From Streptomyces sp. NBC_00704 (GTDB lineage: Bacteria > Actinomycetota > Actinomycetes > Streptomycetales > Streptomycetaceae), in NCBI RefSeq assembly GCF_036226605.1, contig NZ_CP109000.1, positions 5,638,501 to 5,702,500 of the forward strand: DNA of 64,000 bases. Direction: 5' to 3'. The position numbers were made by a program, and so were the translations under genes. Positions 1 through 9,566 of this stretch are shown piece after piece (the stretch's first letter is position 1; each line of letters begins with the position of its first letter). Below the pieces are notes generated by a model. The model made no database searches and was not told the DNA's origin. It worked only from the letters and a program-made list of their open reading frames with translations.

Positions 1-876
1 GACTACGGCATGGCGATGGCGCAGAAGCTGTACCCCGGCTGCGACATCTGGCTGAACAACCCCCTGCGTCCGCTGGAGGCCTGCGGCACGTCCGGCATGA
101 AGGCGGCGCTCAACGGCTGTCTCAACCTGTCCGTCCTGGACGGCTGGTGGGACGAGTGGTTCCAGCCCGACTTCGGCTGGGCGATCCCCACCGCGGACGG
201 CGCCGGCACCGACGTCGACCGCCGTGACGACATCGAGGCGGCCGCCCTCTACGACCTCCTCGAACAGCGGATCGCGCCGCGTTTCTACGAACGCGGCCGG
301 GCGGGCCTGCCCGACCGCTGGATCGAGATGGTCCGCCGGACGCTCGGCAATCTCGGCCCCAAGGTGCTGGCGGGGCGCATGGTCCGCGAGTACGTGGAGC
401 GGCTCTACGCGCCGGCCGCCCACGCGCACCGGACGATGGCCCCCGGCACGGCGCGTGAACTCGCCCAATGGAAGCAGCGGGTGCGCTCCTCCTGGCACGC
501 CGTGCGGGTCGACCACGTCGAGACGTCGGTGACCGCCGCCACCGCCGAACTCGGCACGACCCTCGCGCTCAGGGTGCGGGTGGGCCTCGGCGACCTCACC
601 CCCGACGACGTCGAGGTGCAGGCCGTGTCGGGCCGCGTCGACGAGGAGGACCGGATCACGGACGCCTCGTCGGTCCCGCTCAAACCGGCGGGCGGCCCCG
701 ACCTGGAGGGCCGCTGGGTCTACGAGGGCCCGCTCTCCCTGGACCGCACCGGCCCGTTCGGCTACACCGTCCGCATCCTGCCGGCCCACCGGCTGCTGGC
801 CTCCGGCGCGGAACTCGGACTGGTGGAGGTGCCGTCGGAGGAGGCCGTCGAGGGCGCGGGCGTGCTGCTGCGCTGA
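1..876 (+). CDS. glgP: alpha-glucan (glycogen/maltodextrin) phosphorylase, 3' end
   Basis: Partial gene, open at the left window edge in frame 1; about 291 C-terminal residues are present. Family GT35 phosphorylases release glucose-1-phosphate from alpha-1,4-glucans using PLP. The segment PLRPLEACGTSGMKAALNG (about residues 21-39 of the fragment) is the PLP-lysine region, with the Lys in GMK, and it is in the form typical of the short bacterial alpha-glucan phosphorylases rather than the E. coli GlgP form. It is followed by LDGWWDEWF. The C-terminal 100 residues form the usual immunoglobulin-like end. No neighbour to the right is obviously glycogen-related, but glgX lies about 20 kb away. The start and N-terminal domain are outside the window. 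Confidence 0.93.
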   Translation, partial: DYGMAMAQKLYPGCDIWLNNPLRPLEACGTSGMKAALNGCLNLSVLDGWWDEWFQPDFGWAIPTADGAGTDVDRRDDIEAAALYDLLEQRIAPRFYERGRAGLPDRWIEMVRRTLGNLGPKVLAGRMVREYVERLYAPAAHAHRTMAPGTARELAQWKQRVRSSWHAVRVDHVETSVTAATAELGTTLALRVRVGLGDLTPDDVEVQAVSGRVDEEDRITDASSVPLKPAGGPDLEGRWVYEGPLSLDRTGPFGYTVRILPAHRLLASGAELGLVEVPSEEAVEGAGVLLR

Positions 877-1328
877 CGTCTGACGCCGGACGCCGGACGT
901 CCGAAGTCCGACGTCCGACGCCGGACGCTCGGCAGTCGAACGCCTTCCCGCGCGGGGTCGCGTCCGCTGGGAGGGGACGCCGGGCTGACGTCCGGCGGCC
1001 GCCCGGCAGTCGAAGGCCGTCCGCCTTCCCGTCGTGCCGCAGCCCGGAGCGCCCGGGCGGGCGGCCGCCGGGAGGGCGTGGCCGCGTCCCACCGGGAGGA
1101 GCAGCGGGCCGGGCTGACCTCCGGCGGCCGCCCTCCCGCGGCTGCCGGGCCCGGCCGGCCGGGGCACGGACGTCCCCGCACGCGCCGGAGCCGGCCGCGC
1201 CGGGGGCGCCGGGCGGACGGGGCGGGGTAATTCGGTGGGCGCGGGGGCCCGGACGGCGCTATCGTCCCGGCGATGACCACTCCTTCTGCACACAGATCGG
1301 GGGACCCGTCCGCGCAAGGTGAGTGCTG
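877..1328. repeat. intergenic region with short degenerate direct repeats
   Basis: About 450 bases without a convincing gene. Positions 880-935 are built from imperfect copies of a 7-10 base motif of the type GACGCCGGACGTCCG. A second group of related words recurs at about 980-1140 (GCCGGGCTGAC then CTCCGGCGGCCGCC). No clear terminator or promoter could be fixed. The long open frames crossing it are explained by base composition. Confidence 0.5.
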
Positions 1329-2804
1329 ATGCCCACTCACTCCGTGAACGAGGACCACCGCTTGTCCTTCTGGCCGCGCGTGCGCGAGTTCGCCGTGCCG
1401 GCCGCCATGATCGAGACCGCGACCGCCCGCCGCCGCGCCGGGGACTGGGCCGGAGCGTGCGCCGCCGCCGGGTTCGACGTCGACTTCGATCTGCGGCTCC
1501 GGGCGCGTACCCACGGCCGCGAGTCGGCTGTCCGGATCCGCTCCGACCTGCGCCATCTGGCCCCCGACCTGCTGCGCTGGCATCTGCCGAGGATCGCCCC
1601 CGACGGGCTGCTGCGCCCCGGCCTGACCGTCGCGCTCGCCCGCTACGACCGCGCCGGGCGCGACGGGGTGCGTCCGGTGCAGCTCGTCCTGCGCACCCCG
1701 CCCGCCTGGGCCGACGCGGGGCAGCGCGTCAGCCTCGCCCTGCTGGACGCCTCCGACCCGGCGACGAACGACCGCCGGCATCCGCACCCGCGCCCCGACC
1801 GGCGCTTCCGCCTCGACCTGCACCGTCATCTGTGGGACGCGCGCAGGGCCGGTGAACTGCGGGTCAGAAGCGGGGCGGACCTGCCGTCCGTCGCCCCCGC
1901 CGCGGATCCGCCCGCCGACCCCGTGCAGGATCCGTCCGGCGTCCGCGCGCTGCGCGAACTCGGCTGCGCGGTGGACCGCTGGGAGGCCGAGGCGAGGATC
2001 CTGCTGCGCGCCGAGGGACGGGACGGCGGCTCCGTCCTCGTACGGATCGGGGCCGGGCGACGGCTGGTCCTGGACGTCGGCGAGGACGGTGCGACCACGC
2101 CCGCGCGAACGGCCGCCGGACCCGGACCCGGACCGGGGACGGAGACCGGGCGGGCCGGGCCCGTCCTGCGCGGCGCCGAGGGCCGTGACGCGTCGCTGCC
2201 GGTGCTGCCGGACGCGGCGACCTGGGTGCTGCCCGACCTGACGCTGCTGCGCTCCGGGGCGGTCGGGGCGGGGCAGCTGCATCCGCTGGTCGCCTCGGCG
2301 CTCGTGCCCGGCACGCCGGAGCCCCGGCCCGCCCCGCCCGTCGCCGGTCCGGCCGACGGCGACCGGATCCCCGACCCGGCGCTGGGCCGTGCCCGGCTGG
2401 TGGCGTGCCAGGGGGCCACGCACCGGATCGGCCTGGTCGACGGCGTGCTGTCCGCGCTGGACCACGACCCGGCCGAGATCCGGCGCGAGGAGCTGCTGGC
2501 CGCGCTCACCGGCACCCCGCTGCCCTGCCTGCGGGCGATCGACCGCGCGCACCGGCGTCCCGACTGCCTCGTCGGCGTGCGCGACCGGCTGCTCCACGGC
2601 GACGTCGCCGGGGCGCTGGCCGTCGTCGAGGGCCTGCTGGGTCCCGACGCGGTCCTGCGCGACGGCCCGCTGCGGGACGAACTGGAGTCGGCCGCGCGCC
2701 GGCGGATCGTCCACGGCCTGTTCCGGGCCGGCCTGACCGGCTCCGGGCCCGGTCCGGACCGCCGTCCCGCGCGTCCGCGCCCGCCGCGGCGCCACGCGCA
2801 CTGA
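1329..2804 (+). CDS. conserved hypothetical protein upstream of a MoxR ATPase
   Basis: 491 residues, function not recognised. The ATG at 1329 is preferred over the in-frame GTG at 1323 because AAGGTGAG lies 5 bases upstream of it. The protein is soluble, Arg- and Asp-rich, without a signal peptide or clear membrane segment. An N-terminal half of about 190 residues is followed by a proline-rich stretch and a C-terminal alpha-helical half. It precedes the MoxR ATPase gene by 83 bases on the same strand, and the vWA gene follows, so it is probably the third member of a MoxR/vWA system, perhaps an adaptor or substrate. That role is inferred only from position. Confidence 0.72.
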   Translation: MPTHSVNEDHRLSFWPRVREFAVPAAMIETATARRRAGDWAGACAAAGFDVDFDLRLRARTHGRESAVRIRSDLRHLAPDLLRWHLPRIAPDGLLRPGLTVALARYDRAGRDGVRPVQLVLRTPPAWADAGQRVSLALLDASDPATNDRRHPHPRPDRRFRLDLHRHLWDARRAGELRVRSGADLPSVAPAADPPADPVQDPSGVRALRELGCAVDRWEAEARILLRAEGRDGGSVLVRIGAGRRLVLDVGEDGATTPARTAAGPGPGPGTETGRAGPVLRGAEGRDASLPVLPDAATWVLPDLTLLRSGAVGAGQLHPLVASALVPGTPEPRPAPPVAGPADGDRIPDPALGRARLVACQGATHRIGLVDGVLSALDHDPAEIRREELLAALTGTPLPCLRAIDRAHRRPDCLVGVRDRLLHGDVAGALAVVEGLLGPDAVLRDGPLRDELESAARRRIVHGLFRAGLTGSGPGPDRRPARPRPPRRHAH

Positions 2805-2887
2805 CCGCGAAGCCGCCGCCGCCCCCCTCGAACCCTCACGCGCCTGCGCGCCGCCCGCCGCCCTCTCGACCTCAAAGGTGATGCCTC

Positions 2888-4222
2888 ATGCCCAGCCCCA
2901 TGCCCACGCAGACCCCCTGCCCGCCGCACGCTCCCGCCGCCCCCGCCCCGACCCCCGTCGCCGCCCCGACCCCCGTCGCCGCCCCCTCCGTTGAGCCCGC
3001 GCCCTCCCGGCTCGACGTGGCGGGCCGGCTGCTGTCCCTGCTGCGGGACGTCACCACCGAACCCCGCCCCGACAACCGGCTGGAGGCCCTCACCCTGGCC
3101 GTGGCCGCCGACCTGCCCGTGCTGCTGTGGGGCGAGCCGGGGATCGGCAAGACCGCGGCGCTGACCCAGCTCGCCGACTCCCTCGGCCTTCCGCTGACGA
3201 CCGTCATCGCCAGCGTGCACGAGCCGTCCGACTTCTCGGGCCTGCCCGTCGTCGGGGACGATCCCGCGGAGCAGGGCGTGCCGATGGCCCCGCCGGACTG
3301 GGCGGTGCGACTGGTGCGGGCCGGCCGGGGCCTGCTGTTCCTCGACGAGCTGTCCACCGCGCCGCCCGCCGTGCAGGCCGCGCTGCTGCGTCTGGTGCTG
3401 GAGCGGCGGATCGGGGCGCTGACCCTGCCGCCCGGCGTGCGGATCGTGGCCGCCGCCAACCCGCGCTCCTCGGCGGCCGACGGCTGGGAGCTGAGCCCGC
3501 CGCTCGCCAACCGGTTCGTGCATCTGCAGTGGACCCACGACCACGAGGTCGTCGTGCGCGGCCTCGGCGGGACCTGGCCCCGGGCGACCCTGCCCCGGCT
3601 CGACCCGGCGAAGCTCGCCGAAGCCGTGGACTTCGCCCGGCGCGCGGTGTGCGGGCTGCTCGCGGCCCGGCCCAAGCTGGTGCACCAGCTGCCGAGCAGC
3701 GAGGCGCGCCGTGGCGGGGCCTGGCCGTCGCCGCGCAGCTGGGAGACGACCCTGACCCTGGTCGCCTTCGCGACGGCGGCGGGCTCGTCCCGCGACGTGC
3801 TGTCCCTGCTGGTGAGGGGCGCGGTCGGCGACGGCCCGGGGCTGGAGCTGCTGGCGAGCCTGGACCGGATGGACCTGCCCGACCCGGAGACGCTGCTCGC
3901 CGACCCGGCGGGCGCCGAACTGCCCGAGCGCGGCGACCTGCGCCAGGCCGTCCTCGACGGGGTGGTGGCGGCGGTCCGGGCCCGCCCGGACCGGGCCCGC
4001 TGGGACGCGGCGTGGGCGCTCCTCGTCCGGGCCCTGGAGACCGGCGCCCCGGACCTCGTGGTCGTCCCCGCGACGACGCTCGCCTCGCTGCGGCGCGACG
4101 ACTGGGACGTGCCGGCGGCGATCGAGCGGCTCGCCGGGGTGGTGACCCTGTCCCGCCGGGCGGACCGGGCGGCCGACCGTGCGGCGACCCGCAACGCGCC
4201 GACCGCGAAGGCCGGCCGGTGA
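2888..4222 (+). CDS. MoxR-family AAA+ ATPase
   Basis: 444 residues. A Pro/Ala-rich N-terminus of about 35 residues precedes an AAA+ domain. Walker A GEPGIGKT is at about residues 82-89 and Walker B LLFLDE at about 149-154, with a sensor-1-like region AAANPRSS. MoxR ATPases act as chaperones that remodel or activate partner proteins, usually with a vWA-domain partner. The ATG at 2888 has AAAGGTG just upstream. The stop overlaps the GTG start of the vWA gene (GTGA), so the two are translationally coupled and most likely interact. The substrate is unknown. Confidence 0.88.
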   Translation: MPSPMPTQTPCPPHAPAAPAPTPVAAPTPVAAPSVEPAPSRLDVAGRLLSLLRDVTTEPRPDNRLEALTLAVAADLPVLLWGEPGIGKTAALTQLADSLGLPLTTVIASVHEPSDFSGLPVVGDDPAEQGVPMAPPDWAVRLVRAGRGLLFLDELSTAPPAVQAALLRLVLERRIGALTLPPGVRIVAAANPRSSAADGWELSPPLANRFVHLQWTHDHEVVVRGLGGTWPRATLPRLDPAKLAEAVDFARRAVCGLLAARPKLVHQLPSSEARRGGAWPSPRSWETTLTLVAFATAAGSSRDVLSLLVRGAVGDGPGLELLASLDRMDLPDPETLLADPAGAELPERGDLRQAVLDGVVAAVRARPDRARWDAAWALLVRALETGAPDLVVVPATTLASLRRDDWDVPAAIERLAGVVTLSRRADRAADRAATRNAPTAKAGR

Positions 4223-5937
4223 GCGCCGACCGCGAAGGCCGACCGGTGAGCGCCGGAAAGCCGGGCGCTCCCGGCCGCTCCGGCGGGTCCGACGGCCTCG
4301 GCCGTTCCAGGGAGTCCGGCGGGTCCGGCGGCCTCGGCTCCTCCGGCGGGTCCGGTGGCCTCGGCCGTTCCAGGGAGTCCGGCGGGTCTGGCGGCCTCGG
4401 CTCCTCCGGCGGGTCCGGTGGCCTCGGCCGCTCCTACGCGCCCGGCGGGTCCGGTGGCCTCGGCCGCTCCTACGCGCCCGGCGGGTCCGGCGGGTCCGGT
4501 GGCCGCGGCTCCTCCGGCGGGTCCGGCGGCCTCGGCCGCTCCAAGGAGTCCGGCGGGTCCGGCGGCCTCGGCCGCTCCAAGGAGTCCGGCGGGTACGACG
4601 GCCTCGGCCGCTCCAGGGAGTCCGGCGGGTCCGGCGGCCTCGGCTCCTCCGGCGGGTCCGGTGGCCTCGGCCGCTCCCACGCGCCCGGGGGGTTCGGCTC
4701 GGGGGGCGCGGGCGGGGCCGGGGCGCTGGATGTCGGCAAGCTGTTCGCGGCCCGGCTCCAGGCGGTCCGGGCCCGGCCCTACCTCGCGACGGCCCTGTTC
4801 GCCCTGCACCCGGTGGAGTCGCGGCACGTGCCGACGATGGCCGTGGACCGGCACTGGCGGTGCTACGTCTCACCGGTGTTCGTGGACCGCACGCCCGTGG
4901 AGGAGCTGGCCGGGGTCTGGGTGCACGAGGTGTCGCACCTGCTGCGCGACCACCACGGGCGCAGCGACCGGTTCGCCCGGCAGCACGCGCTGACCGGCCC
5001 GGGCGAGCGGCTGCGGATGAACATCGCCGCGGACTGCGAGATCAACGACGACGCCTACGGGGACGGGCTGGTGCGGCCCGAGGGTGTCGTCACACCGGCC
5101 GGACTGGGGCTGCCGGAGGGCGAGTTGATGGAGGAGTACCTGACCCGGTTCCGGCTCGGCCCGCACACCCTGGACTTCGCCTGGCTGGACTGCGGCAGCG
5201 GCGTCGACGGACGGGACCGGGAGTGGGACCTGGGTCCGGACGGCGCCCACGGACTGAGCGAGCAGGAACGGGACGCGGTCCGCTTCCGCGTGGCGCAGGG
5301 CATCTCGGGCCGCCGCGGGAGCACGCCCGCCGGGTGGCGGCGCTGGGCCGAGGAGGCGTTCCATCCGCCGCAGCCGTGGCGGGAGTTGCTGGGCGCGGCG
5401 ATCCGCTCGGCGGTGTCCGGGCCGGGCGCGGGCGAGGACTACTCCTACGGCCGTCCCTCGCGCCGCTCGGCGGGGGTGCCCGGCGTGGTGCTGCCGAGTC
5501 TGCGCCGTCGCCCCCCGCGGGTGAGCGTCGTCGTCGACACCTCGGGGTCGATCAGCGACGCCGAACTGGGCAGCGCCCTGCTGGAGGTCGCGGCGATCGG
5601 GCGGGCCGTGGGCGGCCGGCGCGACATGGTCACCGTCGTGCCCTGCGACGCGGCGGCGCATCTGGCCCACCCCCTGTGCCGGGGCGAGGGGATCCCCCTG
5701 CTGGGCGGTGGGGGCACGGACCTGCGCGCGGGCTTCGCCCGGGCCCTGCGCTCGCGTCCCGCGCCGGACGTGATCGTCGCCCTGACCGACGGGCAGACCC
5801 CCTGGCCCGAGGCCCGCCCGCCGTGCCGCACGGTGGTGGGCCTGTTCCCCCGGACCCGGACCTCCTACCGCGAAAACGATCCCGACGCCGTGCCGGACTC
5901 CCCGCCGGACTGGGCCCGGGTGGTGGAGATCGGCTGA
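4219..5937 (+). CDS. vWA-like protein with putative metallopeptidase domain (DUF2201 type)
   Basis: 572 residues starting at GTG 4219, overlapping the MoxR stop by 4 bases; a longer upstream reading is a shadow of the ATPase gene. Residues about 25-160 are a Gly/Ser repeat linker. A putative metallopeptidase-like domain follows with HEVSH at 236-240, a zinc-protease-type HExxH. A vWA-type domain near the C-terminus carries a MIDAS motif DTSGS at 440-444 and LTDG further on. Such proteins are the usual partners of MoxR ATPases. No signal peptide is seen, so it is probably cytoplasmic. Whether the HExxH is catalytic is not known. Confidence 0.85.
   Translation: MSADREGRPVSAGKPGAPGRSGGSDGLGRSRESGGSGGLGSSGGSGGLGRSRESGGSGGLGSSGGSGGLGRSYAPGGSGGLGRSYAPGGSGGSGGRGSSGGSGGLGRSKESGGSGGLGRSKESGGYDGLGRSRESGGSGGLGSSGGSGGLGRSHAPGGFGSGGAGGAGALDVGKLFAARLQAVRARPYLATALFALHPVESRHVPTMAVDRHWRCYVSPVFVDRTPVEELAGVWVHEVSHLLRDHHGRSDRFARQHALTGPGERLRMNIAADCEINDDAYGDGLVRPEGVVTPAGLGLPEGELMEEYLTRFRLGPHTLDFAWLDCGSGVDGRDREWDLGPDGAHGLSEQERDAVRFRVAQGISGRRGSTPAGWRRWAEEAFHPPQPWRELLGAAIRSAVSGPGAGEDYSYGRPSRRSAGVPGVVLPSLRRRPPRVSVVVDTSGSISDAELGSALLEVAAIGRAVGGRRDMVTVVPCDAAAHLAHPLCRGEGIPLLGGGGTDLRAGFARALRSRPAPDVIVALTDGQTPWPEARPPCRTVVGLFPRTRTSYRENDPDAVPDSPPDWARVVEIG
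4291..4695 (+). repeat. in-frame tandem repeat encoding a Gly/Ser-rich linker
   Basis: About 400 bases of imperfect tandem repeats inside the vWA gene. The units are multiples of 3 (mostly 30-36 bases) and encode variants of SGGSGGLGRS followed by RES, KES, YAP or HAP. The copies are nearly identical at the DNA level, which suggests recent expansion. The encoded stretch is a low-complexity flexible linker of about 135 residues. Confidence 0.85.
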
Positions 5938-6077
5938 TTCGGCGTCAATCGGCATGCTGGAAGGGCCGGTTGGCGGATGGGGGGCGGGGCGGCCGGGGGA
6001 ATCCCCTCGCCGCGCGCCGGCCGGGCTGCCATAGGCTGTGCCGTCCGGTGAGCGACGCAGAGAGAGGGCCACGGAGC

Positions 6078-7277
6078 GTGTCCGACAGATCGCCCGAAGA
6101 ACACGGATCCGGTGCGCGGGAGGGGGACGGTGGCGGGTCCTCTCCGGGGGCCGCCGGTTCCATATCCGACGAGGAGTGGGCGAAGTTCGTCCAGGACAGC
6201 GCGCGGGGGATACCCGACTCCGCCCCGAAGGAGCCGTCCGCTCGGGCCCGCATGGTGACCGAGCGGCTGCGGCGTCAGGAGGAGCGCGGCGAGCTGCCGT
6301 CGGGCTGGCGCACGGGGCCGTCCCTGCGCGAGACGCAGAGGAGGGCGACGCGCAGGCGGCGGCTGTGGGCGATCGTCGGGCTGCCCGTCGCGGCGGCCCT
6401 GGCCGTCGTCGCGATGCGGCCCTCGCTGCTGCCCGGCGACCCCTTCGGCGCGGGGGACCCGGAGGCGGCCGCCTCGCCGCTGCCGGCCGAGACCGCGGCC
6501 CCGACCGCCGCGCCCGGCGCGGTCGATCCGCAGACGCCCACCCTGGAACGGCCGTTCGCCGGTTCCCCCGCGCTGCGGTGGGCCGACGGCGCCGCCGGCA
6601 TCGTCGTGCCCCCGGCGACCCCGGTGGGAACGCTGTCCAAGGCCCAGGTGGAGAAGGCGCTCCAGAGCAGCAGGAAGCTGCTGATCGACGCCAACCTCGA
6701 CCCGGCGACCCTGCGCGGCGACCGTCCCCGGGCCGCGCTCGCCGCGATCGAGCCGCGGCAGAAGGACCTGCTGACCCTGCTGAACACCGGCCTGAGCAAG
6801 CCGGACGAGGCGCACGACCCGCTGTCCCTGTTCAGCCGCTTCGACCCCCGCCGGCTGCGCCTGGTCGGCGAGGTGGTGAAGACGCGGGGGCGCATGACGT
6901 TCACGGCGGGCGAGCACGCCTCCGTCGTCGTGCACGCCGACTACACCTTCGTCTACCCGGTGACGCGCGTCGACGAGAACGCCCCGACCGAGGTCGCCCG
7001 CACGATCGTGCGGCGCGTGCTCGACCTGGAGTTCCCCGATCCGCGCAAGTACGTCGCCACGCCCGGCAGGTTCAGGGTCGTCAGGTACGACCGGGACATC
7101 GGCAACTCCGCCTGCGACGTCTACGACGGCTTCCTGCACCCGCGGTTCCCGACGTCCGGGACGACGGCCGAGCCCACGGGCGCGGCTCCGAGCGGACCGA
7201 CCGTGGACCCCTACGACCGCAGCCGGGACCTGACCGGAAACGGCGACGAGCCCTGCGGCGTGACGTCCCGCACCTGA
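6078..7277 (+). CDS. membrane-anchored conserved hypothetical protein
   Basis: 399 residues, family not recognised. GTG at 6078 is chosen because GAGAGGG lies about 10 bases upstream; GTG 6048 is an in-frame alternative with no ribosome binding site. The cytoplasmic N-terminus of about 95 residues is charged, with a basic patch RRATRRRRLW. One transmembrane helix follows (IVGLPVAAALAVVAM). An Ala/Pro/Thr-rich extracellular linker leads to a folded domain of about 220 residues with two Cys near the end. The topology is type II (N-in). It may follow the vWA gene, but a 140-base gap separates them. Confidence 0.75.
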   Translation: MSDRSPEEHGSGAREGDGGGSSPGAAGSISDEEWAKFVQDSARGIPDSAPKEPSARARMVTERLRRQEERGELPSGWRTGPSLRETQRRATRRRRLWAIVGLPVAAALAVVAMRPSLLPGDPFGAGDPEAAASPLPAETAAPTAAPGAVDPQTPTLERPFAGSPALRWADGAAGIVVPPATPVGTLSKAQVEKALQSSRKLLIDANLDPATLRGDRPRAALAAIEPRQKDLLTLLNTGLSKPDEAHDPLSLFSRFDPRRLRLVGEVVKTRGRMTFTAGEHASVVVHADYTFVYPVTRVDENAPTEVARTIVRRVLDLEFPDPRKYVATPGRFRVVRYDRDIGNSACDVYDGFLHPRFPTSGTTAEPTGAAPSGPTVDPYDRSRDLTGNGDEPCGVTSRT

Positions 7278-7310
7278 GCCGCCGCCGGGCGGGACCGCCC
7301 TCCCGCCCGG

Positions 7311-7829
7311 CTACGCGTCCTCGCCCGCGCACAGCCCCCGGAGCACCGTGCCGCAGCGGCGGGCGTACGCCTGTTGCAGGCCTCGCGTGGCGGGACCGCC
7401 GGCCCTCGCGTACCACTTGGCGCCCCGGCTGAAGGCGGAGACCGTCAGCCAGACCGTGCCGTCCCCGGTGCGGTCGACGACGAAGGACTCCTCGCCGGTC
7501 TCGGGGTGGCCGGGGAGGGTGCCGTAGGCCCAGCCGGCGCGCCGGTGCTCGTCCACCGTCCACACCACCCGGCAGGGGGCCCTGACCAGGCCGGCCAGGG
7601 TGACGGTGACGTCCACGTCCGGGGCCGCGCGGTCCGCGGAGGCGTCGACGCCCACGCCGAGGGCGCGGTGCATCTCCCACGTCATGACGGCCTCCGCGGC
7701 GCGGCGGAAGACCTCGTGCCCCTCGCCGAGGCGGGCGCGGACGTGGAGGGGGTGGTACCCCGGCGGGCAGAAGCCCGGGCGGTCGCGGGTCGCGCCGACC
7801 TCGTCGTACGTGAAGTCGTTCGAAGACAT
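7311..7829 (-). CDS. DUF1990 family protein
   Basis: 172 residues. The ATG at 7829 is preferred over an upstream TTG. It resembles the DUF1990 family: an N-terminal YDEVG...PGFCPPGYHPL, a central FRRAAEAVMTWEMHR, and a C-terminal FSRGAKWYARAGGPATRGLQ. Members are small beta-rich proteins of unknown biochemical role. It is convergent with the upstream membrane protein and the gap is only 33 bases. No signal peptide is seen. Confidence 0.8.
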   Translation of the reverse strand: MSSNDFTYDEVGATRDRPGFCPPGYHPLHVRARLGEGHEVFRRAAEAVMTWEMHRALGVGVDASADRAAPDVDVTVTLAGLVRAPCRVVWTVDEHRRAGWAYGTLPGHPETGEESFVVDRTGDGTVWLTVSAFSRGAKWYARAGGPATRGLQQAYARRCGTVLRGLCAGEDA

Positions 7830-7901
7830 GGGAGCCAAGAGTAGGGCGGCACCCGGGGATGCCTTCTCCCCGGGTGCCGCCCGTGACTCACCGCCGTGGC
7901 G

Positions 7902-9566
7902 TCAGCTGACGTTGACCGCCGACCAGGCGGCCGCGACCGCCTTGTACTCGGCGCTGGTGGAGCCGTACAGGGCGGAGGCCGCGCTCAGCGTCCCCGTCCG
8001 CGCCGACTTGTAGTTCGTCGTCGACGTGAAGTACGTGGTGAGCGCCTTGTACCAGATCTGGAGCGCCTTGGCGCGGCCGATGCCGGTGACCGTGGAGCCG
8101 TTGGACGTCGGCGAGTTGTAGGACACGCCGTTGATCGTCTTGGAACCGCTGCCCTCGCTCAGGAGGTAGAAGAAGTGGTTCGCGACGCCGGACGAGTAGT
8201 GCACGTCCTTGTTGCCGACGGAGGAGGACCAGGAGTCCGCCGAGCCGCCGTCCTTGCTGGGCTTGTCCATGTAGCGCAGCGGGGTGCCGTCGCCGTTGAT
8301 GTTGATCTTCTCGCCGATGAGGTAGTCACCCTTGTCGGACGCGTTGTTGGCGTAGAACTCCACGCCGGTGCCGAAGATGTCCGAGGTGGCCTCGTTCAGA
8401 CCGCCGGACTCGCCGGAGTAGTTCAGGCCCGCCGTGTTCGAGGTGACGCCGTGGCTCATCTCGTGGCCGGCCACGTCCAGCGAGGTGAGCGGGTGGTTGT
8501 TGCCGTCGCCGTCGCCGTACGTCATGCAGAAGCAGCTGTCGTCCCAGAACGCGTTGACGTACGCGTTGCCGTAGTGGACGCGGGAGTAGGCGGCGACGCC
8601 GTTGTTCTTGATGCCGCTGCGGCCGAACGTGGACTTGTAGAAGTCCCAGGTGACCTGCGCGCCGTAGGCGGCGTCCACGGCGGCCGTCTGGTCCGTGGCG
8701 GAGCTGGAGGCCGCGCCGGTGCCCCAGGTGTCGTCCGCGTCGGTGAACAGGGTGCCCGCGGAGGACGAGGTGCCGTGCGACTTGTTGTACGTCTTGTGTC
8801 CGCCGCGCGAGCCGTCCGTCAGGTTGTACGTCGAGCCCGACTTGGTGGTGCCGAGGGTGACGGTGCCCGAGTAGAGGCTCTTGCCGGTGCCGGTCTCGAT
8901 GCCCTGGTACTCGTAGAGCTTCTTGCCGGTGGCCGCGTCGGTGATGACGTGCAGCTCGCTCGGGGTGCCGTCGTCCTGCAACCCGCCGACGACCGTCTCG
9001 AAGGCGAGGACCGGGGCGCCGTTCGCCGCCCAGACCACCTTGCGGGGGGCCTGGTCGGCCGCGGTGGACTCGGAGCCCACGGCCTTGGCGGCGGTGAGCG
9101 CCTGCTTCTCCGCCTTGGCCGGGGCGACCTTCGCGGTCAGCGTGGCCACCTTGATGGTGGCCGGGTTGGCCTTGGTGACGCCCTTGGACGCGCCGGTGGC
9201 CGACTCGTGCACGACGAGGTCGCCGCCGAGGACCGGCAGGCCCGCGTAGGTGCGCTCGTAGCGGGTGTGGACGGTGCCGTCGGCGTCCTTGACGACGTCC
9301 TTGACGACGAGCTTCTCCTTCGCGCCGAGGCCTATCGCCTGGGCGGTCTCGGGCGCGTCGACCTGCTGCTGCTTGATCAGCGTCGTGCGGGCGGCGGCCG
9401 ACAGCTGGACCGGCGCGGCCGGCTGGGCCGCCCTGCCGCCGTTCTCCGCGGGGGTCTGGGCGGTGGCGGTACCGGCGGTCAGACCGGTGGTGACCAGGGC
9501 TCCGGCCGCGACGGCGGTGGCGATGGCCAGAGTGGTGCGCTTGTGACGCGCGTAGAGGGAGGTCAC
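7902..9566 (-). CDS. secreted M4 (thermolysin-like) neutral metalloprotease
   Basis: 554 residues from GTG 9566, chosen because AAGGAG lies about 5 bases upstream and it yields a good signal peptide (basic RHKR, then about 20 hydrophobic residues and an Ala-x-Ala-type site). A propeptide of about 190 residues (FTP/PepSY type) precedes the catalytic domain. The zinc motif HEMSH is at 368-372 and the third ligand Glu392 lies in GLNEATSD, 20 residues after the second His as in thermolysin. The protein ends just after the catalytic domain and has no P-domain, unlike the next gene. Expected to be an extracellular protease activated by propeptide removal. Confidence 0.93.
   Translation of the reverse strand: MTSLYARHKRTTLAIATAVAAGALVTTGLTAGTATAQTPAENGGRAAQPAAPVQLSAAARTTLIKQQQVDAPETAQAIGLGAKEKLVVKDVVKDADGTVHTRYERTYAGLPVLGGDLVVHESATGASKGVTKANPATIKVATLTAKVAPAKAEKQALTAAKAVGSESTAADQAPRKVVWAANGAPVLAFETVVGGLQDDGTPSELHVITDAATGKKLYEYQGIETGTGKSLYSGTVTLGTTKSGSTYNLTDGSRGGHKTYNKSHGTSSSAGTLFTDADDTWGTGAASSSATDQTAAVDAAYGAQVTWDFYKSTFGRSGIKNNGVAAYSRVHYGNAYVNAFWDDSCFCMTYGDGDGNNHPLTSLDVAGHEMSHGVTSNTAGLNYSGESGGLNEATSDIFGTGVEFYANNASDKGDYLIGEKININGDGTPLRYMDKPSKDGGSADSWSSSVGNKDVHYSSGVANHFFYLLSEGSGSKTINGVSYNSPTSNGSTVTGIGRAKALQIWYKALTTYFTSTTNYKSARTGTLSAASALYGSTSAEYKAVAAAWSAVNVS

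Noticed and set aside
3127..4218. Upstream extension of the vWA protein
   Set aside because: The frame overlaps the MoxR gene in another phase; GTG 4219 overlaps the MoxR stop and starts a sensible protein.
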